Below the pieces are notes generated by a model. That model made no database searches. It was not told where the DNA came from and saw only the letters and a list, made by a program, of their open reading frames with translations. This document shows positions 17,036 through 24,571 of a DNA stretch of 32,179 bases, piece after piece. Origin of the DNA: Nitrospirota bacterium (GTDB taxonomy: Bacteria; Nitrospirota; Thermodesulfovibrionia; UBA6902; DSMQ01). The translations under genes and the position numbers were made by a program. Where the stretch lies: contig JACROO010000045.1 in NCBI GenBank assembly GCA_016214355.1, positions 1-32,179 on the forward strand, read 5' to 3'. Each line of letters begins with the position of its first letter. Position 1 is the first letter of the stretch.

Positions 17036-18396
17036 AAAACATCAAGGACATCCTGCCCGGCAGGGTATTAACAGATATAGAAGACCTTTTCTGCTACGGA
17101 TTTGATGCCTCATCCTTTGAAGGGCTCCCTTCTGCCGTAATCAGACCGGTTAATACCGATGAAGTTTCCATCGCTGTCACCTTTGCATTTGAGCGGGGCG
17201 TCCCTTTGATTCCCCGCGGCGCAGGGACAGGCATGACAGCAGGCGCAGTCCCAAATCTTCGGGATTCAATCATACTTTCCCTTGAGGGAATGAACAGAAT
17301 TATTGATATTGACGATAAAAATCTCGTCGCTGTACTTGAACATGGTGTTATAAACGCCGCATTGCAGAATAAATTAGAGTCAATGGGATTTTTTTATCCG
17401 CCTGACCCCGCAAGCATGGATTTCTGCACGATAGGCGGAAATGTCGCAGAAAACGCAGGTGGTCCGAGGGCGCTTAAATACGGCGTTACCAGGGATTATG
17501 TCCTTGGACTTGAGCTCGTCCTTCCAAACGGCAAAGTCCTTACAACAGGCGTAAAAACACATAAAGGAGTCGTGGGCTATGACCTGACAAGGCTTATAGT
17601 AGGCTCTGAAGGGACGCTTGCCGTCATAACAAAGATATTTTTAAAGGTACTGCCTCAGCCGGAGGAAATAGCTACCCTTTTATGCCCGTTCCCTAAATTG
17701 GAGTCAGCAGCAATGGCAGTCTCTAAGATAACAGCGTCAAAGATAATACCGAGAACCCTTGAATTCATGGACCACGAGGCAATCAAGGCTGTTGAAAATT
17801 ACAAACCTGTGGGGCTTCCTGCTGACGCCGAGGCATTGCTCCTGATAGAAGTTGACGGTGCGCCGGCTTCGGTAAATGCAGAGGCTGATAAAATAGCAGC
17901 AATCTGCACTTCTTTGGGTGCTGATGTCCGCGTAGCAGACGATATTTACTCAAGAAAGCGGCTTTGGGAGGCGAGGAGGTCAGTATCACCTGCACTTTAC
18001 AGGATAAGCCCTTCAAAGATAAACGAGGACATTGTTGTTCCGAGAAGCAAAATACCGGAGATGATACTCTCACTGAGAAACATAGGGGACAGGTATGGTT
18101 TAAAAATAGTGAATTTTGGACATGCAGGCGATGGGAACATCCACGTAAACATCATGACCGATAAAAATAATCAGGAGGAATATCAAAAGGCAAAAGACTC
18201 AGTAAAAGATATTTTTGAAGCCACGCTCAGATTAGGCGGAACCATCTCGGGAGAGCATGGGGTAGGGCTGAGCAAAGCAGAATATCTGAAGATGGAACTT
18301 TCTCCTTTAGGTATTGAGCTTATGAAGGCCATAAAAAAGACTTTTGACCCGAAAGGCATCATGAATCCCGGCAAGATATTTCCGGCTGATATTTAA
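17032..18396 (+). CDS. glcD: FAD-linked oxidase, GlcD/D-lactate dehydrogenase type
   Basis: A 454-residue flavoprotein oxidising a 2-hydroxy acid such as glycolate or D-lactate. The FAD-binding PCMH domain (about 35-215) contains PRGAGTGMTAGAVP, PDPASMDFCTIGGNVAENAGGPRALKYG and VGSEGTLAVITK. The FAD-oxidase C domain contains NFGHAGDGNIHVNIM and SGEHGVGLSKAEYL, which hold metal- and substrate-binding residues. It starts at GTG within the smc stop (GTGTGA), so translation is coupled. No glcE or glcF (iron-sulfur partner) follows, so the physiological electron acceptor is not visible. The exact substrate cannot be read from sequence. Confidence 0.9.
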   Translation: MKNIKDILPGRVLTDIEDLFCYGFDASSFEGLPSAVIRPVNTDEVSIAVTFAFERGVPLIPRGAGTGMTAGAVPNLRDSIILSLEGMNRIIDIDDKNLVAVLEHGVINAALQNKLESMGFFYPPDPASMDFCTIGGNVAENAGGPRALKYGVTRDYVLGLELVLPNGKVLTTGVKTHKGVVGYDLTRLIVGSEGTLAVITKIFLKVLPQPEEIATLLCPFPKLESAAMAVSKITASKIIPRTLEFMDHEAIKAVENYKPVGLPADAEALLLIEVDGAPASVNAEADKIAAICTSLGADVRVADDIYSRKRLWEARRSVSPALYRISPSKINEDIVVPRSKIPEMILSLRNIGDRYGLKIVNFGHAGDGNIHVNIMTDKNNQEEYQKAKDSVKDIFEATLRLGGTISGEHGVGLSKAEYLKMELSPLGIELMKAIKKTFDPKGIMNPGKIFPADI

Positions 18397-18477
18397 GTCA
18401 TCTAAGTGACAAATGGAGGATTAAACCCTTAAATGAATTTACACAGAAGTCTTGACACTAATAAGACTTTTCGTTGT

Positions 18478-18507
18478 TTGACAATGCCTGCTGATTCTTG
18501 TTAGTAT
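18478..18507 (+). promoter_or_regulatory. Candidate promoter for rplI
   Basis: TTGACA (18478-18483) with TAGTAT (18502-18507) after an 18-nt spacer. TATATT at 18511 is an alternative -10. A weak AT-rich hairpin (AAATTTAA/TTAAATTT, 18517-18543) lies in the leader and could be a small attenuator. Nothing else stands out between glcD and rplI. Confidence 0.45.
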
Positions 18508-18619
18508 TCTTATATTAAATTTAACCTGCAACAGATTAAATTTTTCCTTTTATGGTATTTAATCGGTTTGTTTTTCTTACTGAAACTCTAATTTAAACAG
18601 AAGGGGGATGCACAATTCA

Positions 18620-19066
18620 ATGAAAGTTATTTTAATGGAAAACGTTAAAAATCTTGGAGACATAGGCAGTGTGGTAAATGTAGCCAACGGCTATGCGAGA
18701 AACTATCTCATACCTAAAAATTTAGCCGCAGAGGCAAGCACCAAAAACATCAAAAAACTTGAGCACGAAAAAAAAATAATCCTTGAGAGGGCTAAAAAAG
18801 TTAAGAGTGCGGCAGAGAAGCTCGCAAGTAACGTAGCGGGCACCACAGTAATTATTGAGGCGCAGGCAGGTGAAGAGGATAAACTTTTCGGCTCTATCAC
18901 AAGCATGGATATCGCAGAAGCACTTGCAAAACAAGGGATGGAGATTGACAAACGCAAGATAATTATTGATGAGCCTATAAAACGGCTCGGCACCTATGCC
19001 GTCTCGGTTAAACTCTATCCCGAGGTAACGGCCAGCATAAATGTAGAAGTAAGGAGTAAGCAGTAA
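18620..19066 (+). CDS. rplI: 50S ribosomal protein bL9
   Basis: A 148-residue large-subunit protein. The N-terminal domain MKVILMENVKNLGDIGSVVNVANGYARNYLIP is diagnostic. A long connecting helix (KNIKKLEHEKKIILERAKKV) and the C-terminal rRNA-binding domain follow. The ORF track begins at an ATG at 18608, but AGGGGG directly abuts that codon and homology begins at the ATG at 18620. The stop codon and last residues (SKQ) fall in a seven-base AGTAAGC repeat, so the repeat has trimmed or replaced the native end. dnaB follows, a common rplI-dnaB pairing. Confidence 0.95.
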   Translation: MKVILMENVKNLGDIGSVVNVANGYARNYLIPKNLAAEASTKNIKKLEHEKKIILERAKKVKSAAEKLASNVAGTTVIIEAQAGEEDKLFGSITSMDIAEALAKQGMEIDKRKIIIDEPIKRLGTYAVSVKLYPEVTASINVEVRSKQ

Positions 19067-19075
19067 GCAGTAAAC
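19048..19075 (+). repeat. Period-7 AGTAAGC repeat at the end of rplI
   Basis: AGTAAGG, AGTAAGC, AGTAAGC, AGTAAAC in tandem. The second TAA within it is the rplI stop. Confidence 0.8.
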
Positions 19076-19115
19076 CCCGTTAGAAATTCCAGCGGGGCAT
19101 TATTTCTAACGGGGT
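19074..19115 (+). repeat. ACCCCGTTAGAAAT palindrome, copy 2 (rplI-dnaB gap)
   Basis: Perfect 14-nt arms ACCCCGTTAGAAAT / ATTTCTAACGGGGT flank a 14-nt loop that includes AGCGGGGC and could pair alternatively with CCCCG. It shares arms with the copy at 12525-12555. No T tract follows, so it is not a classical terminator. Confidence 0.85.
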
Positions 19116-19140
19116 AAACAGATTAGGATTTGGATAAAAC

Positions 19141-20487
19141 ATGAAAGGGCTTGACCTCTCAGTTGACCGTCTACCGCCTCAAAACGTTGAAGCAGAGCAG
19201 TCTATTCTGGGCGCAATCCTGCTTGAAAATGAAGCATTATCAGCAGCGATTGAAGTCCTCTCCTCTGATGATTTCTACAGGGAATCGCACAAAAAGATAT
19301 TCATTGGAATGCTTGACCTTTATGAGAGAAATGAACCTATTGATTTAATTACACTCACAGAACAGTTAAGCAGAAGGGGACATCTCGAAGAGATAGGCGG
19401 AGCCTCCTATCTCAGCTCTATTGTAAACATGGTGCCGACCTCTGCAAATATCAGATACCATTCAAAGATAGTAAAGGAAAAAGCCGTCTTAAGAAACCTT
19501 ATCAGGACCGCAACCGAGATTGTCTCTATGAGTTATGACGAAAACCTTGATGTCAGCGAACTATTAGACAGGGCTGAGACAAAAATCTTTTCTATATCTG
19601 AAAAAATGGTGAAAAGCTCCTTTGTCCATGTGAGGAACGTCGTAAAAGATACCATAGATTTTGTGGATAAGCTCTATAATAAAAAGGAGTATATAACAGG
19701 CCTTCCCACAGGCTTTACGGACCTTGATATGCTTACAACCGGATTTCACCCCGGCGAGTTAATAGTAATCGGCGCAAGGCCCGGCATGGGCAAGACCGCC
19801 TTCTGCCTAAATATTGCCTCACATGTCGGGATGGAAGTCAAAGTGCCTGTGGCACTTTTCAGCCTTGAGATGACAAAGGAGCTTATTGTCTTGAGAATGC
19901 TGTGTTCTGAGGCAGAGGTAGACTCCAAGAGCGTCCGTTCAGGTTATCACAGCAAGGAAGATTATAAAAAACTTGTAAATGCAGCAGGCAGGCTTGCAGA
20001 TGCCCCGATATACATAGATGACGCTTTCAATTCAGTACTGGAGATAAGGGCTAAGGCGCGCCGGCTTAAGGCTGAACACGGACTGGGACTTGTAATTATA
20101 GATTACTTACAGCTTATGAGAGGCAAGGGCTCACACATCCAGAGAGAACAGGCAGTCTCTCAAATATCCCGCTCATTAAAGGCGTTATCCAAGGACCTTT
20201 CCCTGCCTGTAATTGTAATCAGTCAGCTTAACAGGAGCTGCGAGCAGAGAGGGGAAGATAAACGGCCAATACTCGCCGACATGAGGGAATCGGGCGCAAT
20301 AGAGCAGGATGCAGATACAATATTATTCCTTTACAGGGGTGATTATTATAAGGCTAAAGATGCCAAAGAAGGCGTCACTGAATTGAATGTGGCTAAACAG
20401 AGGAACGGGCCAACCAGGGTAGTAGAGCTGACCTTTCTTGATAAATATACAAAATTCAAAAATTATACAGACAGAGAGGAGTTTTGA
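19141..20487 (+). CDS. dnaB: Replicative DNA helicase
   Basis: A 448-residue hexameric 5'-3' replicative helicase. The N-terminal helical domain (PPQNVEAEQSILGAILLENEAL) is followed by a linker and the RecA-like motor with Walker A GARPGMGKTAF (near 211), Walker B VIIDYLQLMRG (near 317), QISRSLKALSKDLSLPVI and ISQLNRSCEQR. Length and motifs are standard and there is no intein. It starts about 20 nt after the palindrome behind rplI. I see no good Shine-Dalgarno immediately upstream (GGATTTGGATAAAAC), so coupling to rplI may be weak. Confidence 0.97.
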   Translation: MKGLDLSVDRLPPQNVEAEQSILGAILLENEALSAAIEVLSSDDFYRESHKKIFIGMLDLYERNEPIDLITLTEQLSRRGHLEEIGGASYLSSIVNMVPTSANIRYHSKIVKEKAVLRNLIRTATEIVSMSYDENLDVSELLDRAETKIFSISEKMVKSSFVHVRNVVKDTIDFVDKLYNKKEYITGLPTGFTDLDMLTTGFHPGELIVIGARPGMGKTAFCLNIASHVGMEVKVPVALFSLEMTKELIVLRMLCSEAEVDSKSVRSGYHSKEDYKKLVNAAGRLADAPIYIDDAFNSVLEIRAKARRLKAEHGLGLVIIDYLQLMRGKGSHIQREQAVSQISRSLKALSKDLSLPVIVISQLNRSCEQRGEDKRPILADMRESGAIEQDADTILFLYRGDYYKAKDAKEGVTELNVAKQRNGPTRVVELTFLDKYTKFKNYTDREEF

Positions 20488-20505
20488 AAAAACATTGCAA
20501 ACTGC

Positions 20506-20539
20506 AAAATTATCATTTTAAATTTTAAATGATAATTTT
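20506..20539 (+). repeat. AT-rich inverted repeat (AAAATTATCATTT)
   Basis: AAAATTATCATTTTAAA and TTAAATGATAATTTT form a hairpin between dnaB and the memo-like gene. The ATTATCATTTTAAA string recurs near 27906 and its complement near 22500, always in gaps beside other short repeats. Confidence 0.6.
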
Positions 20540-20614
20540 ATATTGATAAATTTACAATGAATCAGTTGTCTATGAAAATTATTATTGCAGTCCATGTATC
20601 AAGCGATATTTTCC

Positions 20615-21415
20615 ATGAAGCGTAAGCCTGCGGTAGCAGGACAATTTTATTCAGGCTCATCTACAGGACTTTCAAAAGAAGTTCAGGGATATATTGAGAC
20701 ATCCGCAAAAGAAAAAGTTCTGGGTGCCGTCTCGCCGCACGCAGGGCTTATGTATTCAGGCACAGTAGCAGGCGCTGTTTATTCAAGGATTGAGTTTCCG
20801 CACACCTTTGTGCTCATCGGGCCCAATCACACAGGGATGGGCAGAGATGTATCTATAATGACATCAGGAGAATGGGATATGCCTACAGGCAGTTTAAAAA
20901 TAGACGAGGTCCTCGCAAAAAATATCACGGGTAAATCTAAAATCATAGAGGAAGACAGCAGCGCCCACTTGATGGAACATTCACTTGAGGTACAGATTCC
21001 ATTTATACTGCATTTTTCCTCAGATGTAATGATTGTGCCGATTACGATGATGGCGCACTCACATGATGCCTGCAAGGAAATCGGAGAAACACTGGCAGAT
21101 GCTGTCAGAAACACAAACTATCCGGTCACAATCGTTGCAAGTTCTGACATGACTCACTACGAGAGCGATGCAAAGGCAAGGATAAAGGATAAAAAAGCAA
21201 TTGACAGAATTTTAGACATTGACCCCGAAGGACTTTATAAAACCGTGGTCAAAGAGAGGATAAGCATGTGCGGCTTTGCACCTGCAACTGCAATGCTTTA
21301 TGCGGTTAAAAATTTAGGTGCCAAGAAAGCAGCCCTTGTGAAATATATGACATCGGGCGATGTCAGCGGCGACTACGAACGCGTCGTAGGGTATGCGGGG
21401 GTAATAATAAAATAA
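20615..21415 (+). CDS. amrB: AmmeMemoRadiSam system protein B (Memo family)
   Basis: A roughly 266-residue Memo-like protein, related in fold to extradiol dioxygenases. Motifs in order: RKPAVAGQFY, SPHAGLMYSGTVAGAVYS, LIGPNHTGMG, HSLEVQIPF, VASSDMTHYE, ASCG-like MCGFAPATAMLYA and GDYERVVGYAGV. The histidines in PHAG, PNHTG and MTHY are the usual metal ligands. Such proteins are often encoded beside an AMMECR1 protein and a radical SAM protein; neither is in the window. The role remains undefined. Three start candidates exist (TTG 20585, ATG 20594, ATG 20615). I choose 20615 because the family begins at RKPAVAG. No convincing ribosome-binding site decides it. Confidence 0.85.
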   Translation: MKRKPAVAGQFYSGSSTGLSKEVQGYIETSAKEKVLGAVSPHAGLMYSGTVAGAVYSRIEFPHTFVLIGPNHTGMGRDVSIMTSGEWDMPTGSLKIDEVLAKNITGKSKIIEEDSSAHLMEHSLEVQIPFILHFSSDVMIVPITMMAHSHDACKEIGETLADAVRNTNYPVTIVASSDMTHYESDAKARIKDKKAIDRILDIDPEGLYKTVVKERISMCGFAPATAMLYAVKNLGAKKAALVKYMTSGDVSGDYERVVGYAGVIIK

Positions 21416-21425
21416 AAATGCAAAA

Positions 21426-22436
21426 TTAAGGAACAACCACGACCTTTAATGACTCTTTTCCCTCTGAGACAAGCCTGAATCCCTGCTGTATCTCAGAAAA
21501 AGGAACCCTGTGTGTTATCATCTTCTCCGCATTGATGCTGCCGTTTTCAATCAGATTCATCGCCTCCTTAATGTCGTCTGGAGCGGCGCCGTATGAAAAT
21601 GCAATATTTATCTCATCTCTCCAAAACCTCACAGAAGGTATGGCAATGTCCGTATCAGGTACAGCAAAAAAAAGTACCGTGCCGTTTCTGTCAATAGAAG
21701 AAAATGCATCCTCCACAGCCTTCTTTGCACCTGCGCAGACAATGACTGCGTCTGCCAATTTGCCGCTGTTAACATCCTTTAATTTATCCTCAGAATAATC
21801 CTTTGCATTAAATACATAATCAGCGCCGAATTCAAACGCCTTATGTAATCTGTATTCATTAAGGTCTGTTGCAATTACCCTTGCGCCCCTAAGTTTGGCA
21901 AGCTGGATATGCAAAAGCCCTGAAATTCCAGAGCCGATTATAAGGACAGACTGCCCTTTTTTAAGCCTTATAATATCCTGTCCCCTTACCGCGCACCCTA
22001 AAGGCTCAATCATTGCTGCATTCTCATAAGTCATATCTTGAGGAAGCAGGAATGTCCCGTATTTTACATTTTCTTCAGGGACTCTTATAAATTCAGCGAA
22101 TCCTCCGGGGTCATAATTGCCGGCGTGCAATGCCTCACACGCAGTGTGCTTGCCGGCAAGACAATAACGGCATTGATAGCAGGGGACGTGATGAGATACA
22201 AATACCCTGTCGCCCTTTTTGAATTTTTCAACCCCCCCACCAACATCTGCGATTTTTCCTGCCATCTCATGACCAAGGACACGCGGGGCTTTTTTAATCC
22301 TGTACCACTGCATAACATCAGTTCCGCAGATGCCGGAGGCTTTCATCTTTACGAGTATCTCTCCACGGGAAAGAGGCGGGGCAGGGCGCTCCTCAATCCT
22401 CACGTCATTATTATTGTAATAGACTGCGACTTTCAT
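21426..22436 (-). CDS. Zinc-dependent MDR-family alcohol/polyol dehydrogenase
   Basis: A 336-residue medium-chain dehydrogenase of the sorbitol/threonine dehydrogenase type. Catalytic zinc ligands lie in SGICGTDV and GHEMAG. Structural zinc cysteines are in CYQCRYCLAGKHTAC. EPLGCAVRG precedes the Rossmann motif GSGISGLLHIQLAK, and DLNEYR follows the second strand, favouring NAD. The substrate cannot be deduced. It lies downstream of the aldolase gene on the same strand, with a 92-nt gap holding a tandem repeat, so the pair may act on the same sugar or keto-acid intermediate. Confidence 0.85.
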   Translation of the reverse strand: MKVAVYYNNNDVRIEERPAPPLSRGEILVKMKASGICGTDVMQWYRIKKAPRVLGHEMAGKIADVGGGVEKFKKGDRVFVSHHVPCYQCRYCLAGKHTACEALHAGNYDPGGFAEFIRVPEENVKYGTFLLPQDMTYENAAMIEPLGCAVRGQDIIRLKKGQSVLIIGSGISGLLHIQLAKLRGARVIATDLNEYRLHKAFEFGADYVFNAKDYSEDKLKDVNSGKLADAVIVCAGAKKAVEDAFSSIDRNGTVLFFAVPDTDIAIPSVRFWRDEINIAFSYGAAPDDIKEAMNLIENGSINAEKMITHRVPFSEIQQGFRLVSEGKESLKVVVVP

Positions 22437-22440
22437 TTAG

Positions 22441-22510
22441 CTGAAAAATTCACTGCAAATTTAGCACTGCAAATTTAGCATTGCAAATTTGAAATGTGAA
22501 ATGATAATTT
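22441..22510 (+). repeat. 14-mer (2x7) tandem repeat CACTGCAAATTTAG
   Basis: Three units (CACTGCAAATTTAG, CACTGCAAATTTAG, CATTGCAAATTTGA) are followed by a partial AAATGATAATTTTGC arm. It fills the gap between the dehydrogenase and aldolase genes. Confidence 0.8.
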
Positions 22511-22528
22511 TGCAATTTAAACTGTTTT

Positions 22529-23326
22529 TTATTTGGCTTCAACGGGCTGTTTTTTGGAACTTGAATATATTTCAAACGCCTCTTCTGCGGTAGCGCCTTT
22601 ATGCACAATTGCCCTTACTGCCTTAATCATACCTACAGGGTTGTCGCTCTGGAAGATGTTTCTTCCCATATCAACACCTGTTGCACCTTCTTTAATTGCG
22701 TTTTCCGTCATTTGCAGGGCTTCCATCTCAGGCAGTTTTTTGCCGCCGGCAATGACAATCGGGACAGGGCATCCTTCAACCACTTTATGAAAATCCTCGC
22801 AGTAGTATGTCTTGACCATGTGCGCACCTATCTCTGCTGCTATCCTGCATGCAAGCCCAATGTACCTCGCATCCCTTGCCATATCCTTGCCAACCGCAGT
22901 TATTGCCAGCACAGGCATTCCGTATTGTTGAGCCTCATTAACAAGCCTGCCGAGATTTGATATTGTCCTGTCCTCATTGCCCGCGCCAACGAAAATAGAC
23001 ATGCCGACTCCTGCTGCATTCAGCCTCAAAGCCTCTTCCATGGATACGATAACGTCCTCATTTGATAATTCTCCGAGAATACTCGGACCGCCGGAAACCC
23101 TCAGGCATATTGAAATATCAGTCCTTGGGTCAACACAGTTTCTTACTATGCCTCTTGTTACAAACAGACAGTCTGCATGGGGAATCAGCGGGGTGATTGA
23201 CTTCTTAATATCCTTCAGCCCGGTTGTCGGTCCCTGAAAGTACCCGTGGTCAACCGCAAGCATGACGGTCTTCCCTGACTTGGGGGGAATGATTTTTGAT
23301 AACCTATTTTTTAATCCAAAGTCCAT
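22529..23326 (-). CDS. Class I aldolase, DhnA/LsrF type
   Basis: A 265-residue TIM-barrel aldolase. MLAVDHGYFQGPT, LRVSGGPSILGELSNEDVI, VLAITAVGKDMARDARY, KTYYCEDFHKVVEGCPVPIVIAGGKKLP and GVDMGRNIFQSDNPVGMI match the DhnA/FbaB family, most closely the LsrF-like branch. The Schiff-base lysine is expected in the VKTYY strand. Substrates in the family include fructose 1,6-bisphosphate, autoinducer-2 phosphate derivatives and aminodeoxyheptulosonate precursors; sequence alone does not decide. The ORF track starts 21 codons early. AAGGAGGATTAAT sits right before the ATG at 23324-23326, which I adopt. Confidence 0.85.
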   Translation of the reverse strand: MDFGLKNRLSKIIPPKSGKTVMLAVDHGYFQGPTTGLKDIKKSITPLIPHADCLFVTRGIVRNCVDPRTDISICLRVSGGPSILGELSNEDVIVSMEEALRLNAAGVGMSIFVGAGNEDRTISNLGRLVNEAQQYGMPVLAITAVGKDMARDARYIGLACRIAAEIGAHMVKTYYCEDFHKVVEGCPVPIVIAGGKKLPEMEALQMTENAIKEGATGVDMGRNIFQSDNPVGMIKAVRAIVHKGATAEEAFEIYSSSKKQPVEAK

Positions 23327-23359
23327 ATTAATCCTCCTTGAAAACAGCGATTTTCTTAA

Positions 23360-23389
23360 AGTATATAAAATAAAGCTATTGAGTGTCAA
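23360..23389 (-). promoter_or_regulatory. Near-consensus promoter for the aldolase gene
   Basis: On the minus strand, TTGACA (23384-23389) and TATACT (23360-23365) are separated by 18 nt, ahead of the strong ribosome-binding site at the aldolase start. The aldolase and dehydrogenase genes may therefore be transcribed independently of DUF362. Confidence 0.6.
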
Positions 23390-23413
23390 AATCAGGGAAA
23401 AGGGGGACAGATT

Positions 23414-24442
23414 TTAACGCCACTGGCTCTGAATATCATACGTCCCGTGCTTCCTGAAATTCCTTTTAAGCCTATTCAAATCATCGCCGGCAAGCCCTTC
23501 AAGGGAATACTCGCCCAGTCCCTCTTTTTGCAGATAATAAAGATACCCTATATCCTCCGGCTCAATACCAAGGAGGCGTGCACCAACTCCGTCGGCTTTG
23601 ATGGGGTCGGCTGAGGCTATGGCAATTTTCATATCAACGGCAGTGCCGTCCACCGGTCCGTCGCCTTCCATGCAGATAAAACCGTCAAGGACAACCAGAG
23701 CAGGCCAGACCTTTTTGGCAAGTTCAGTAATGTTGTGGTGAATCATCTTTACGCTTTTTCTATAACCTTTATATTGCCTGAACATAAAATTGATGAACCA
23801 GTTTGGAAGCAGTCTTCTTGCCTTTGAGACTGTGCCGGGCGGTAGTTTATCAAGAAATGTCTTGGGCGCATCCACTTCAATGCCTCCTTTCATACCGTGA
23901 ATCATTGCCATATCCTGCCTCATTACAAGCCCTGCCATATTCTTTATCCCGAAGGTTGCCATTGCAAAGTTGTGTGTCTTGGGAATAGCCAGTGAAATTT
24001 TGTAGTCGTATTGTTCAGCACGTTTTGTAATCCTTAGGCGCGCGTCTCCTATAATTGAGTGAATGTGGCTGTAAATGAAATCTTTATCGTCGTCAAATGC
24101 AGTCAGCCTGACATTATCGTATTTCTTCTCAAGCCGATAGTAATCAAAATCCCTGAAAACATCTGTCGTTGGAAGCCTGTTGTAAAAAGCTGTGGCAGAA
24201 GCCTCGCCGACAGTGATTGGCGTGTCCGGAATAATTCCCCTGATAAACTCAATAACCGCTTCTATTGCCTCAACATGGGTATTGGCAAAGTCAGGCTTAA
24301 GGGCAACAAGGTTGGGTTTAATAAGGATATTCTTTGCACCTGTTATCGGTTCAAGGTCTTCGCGGATTAAAGTCAGACACTTTTTAATATTTTCTTTGCG
24401 GTTTTCTCCTTTTACAAGGGCAACTTTCTTTTTATGGTTCAT
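23414..24442 (-). CDS. DUF362 domain-containing protein
   Basis: A 342-residue cytosolic protein. ILIKPNLVALKPDFANTHVEAIEAVIEF, PITVGEASA, SLAIPKTHNFAMATFGIKNMAGLV and AIASADPIKADGVGARLLGIEPEDIGYL are the recurring blocks of DUF362. Many DUF362 proteins carry a ferredoxin domain; this one shows no CxxCxxC cluster and is the stand-alone form. Biochemical function is unknown. GGAGGGAC precedes the ATG. It sits between the kinase/nucleotidyltransferase and aldolase genes on the same strand, separated from the former by a MITE-like repeat. Confidence 0.8.
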   Translation of the reverse strand: MNHKKKVALVKGENRKENIKKCLTLIREDLEPITGAKNILIKPNLVALKPDFANTHVEAIEAVIEFIRGIIPDTPITVGEASATAFYNRLPTTDVFRDFDYYRLEKKYDNVRLTAFDDDKDFIYSHIHSIIGDARLRITKRAEQYDYKISLAIPKTHNFAMATFGIKNMAGLVMRQDMAMIHGMKGGIEVDAPKTFLDKLPPGTVSKARRLLPNWFINFMFRQYKGYRKSVKMIHHNITELAKKVWPALVVLDGFICMEGDGPVDGTAVDMKIAIASADPIKADGVGARLLGIEPEDIGYLYYLQKEGLGEYSLEGLAGDDLNRLKRNFRKHGTYDIQSQWR

Positions 24443-24463
24443 AATGTCCCTCCATAAAGTACT

Positions 24464-24553
24464 TTGTCATTCCTGCGGAAGCAGGAATCCATGGCTTTGT
24501 CATGCTGAATTTATTTCAGCATCTCTGTATTCCCGCCTTAGCGGGAATGACAT
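24464..24553 (+). repeat. MITE-like GTCATTCC inverted-repeat element
   Basis: Ends TGTCATTCC and GGAATGACA enclose three smaller hairpins (CTGCGGAAGCAG, ATGCTGAA/TTCAGCAT, CCCGCCTTAGCGGG). It is the uninterrupted counterpart of the element at 13335-13494 and lies between the DUF362 and kinase genes. No ORF. Confidence 0.8.
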
Positions 24554-24571
24554 TTTCACGCAGGATTCAGG

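Noticed and set aside
19074-19115. Terminator between rplI and dnaB
   Set aside because: No T tract follows, and the same arms occur inside a coding region at 12525-12555.
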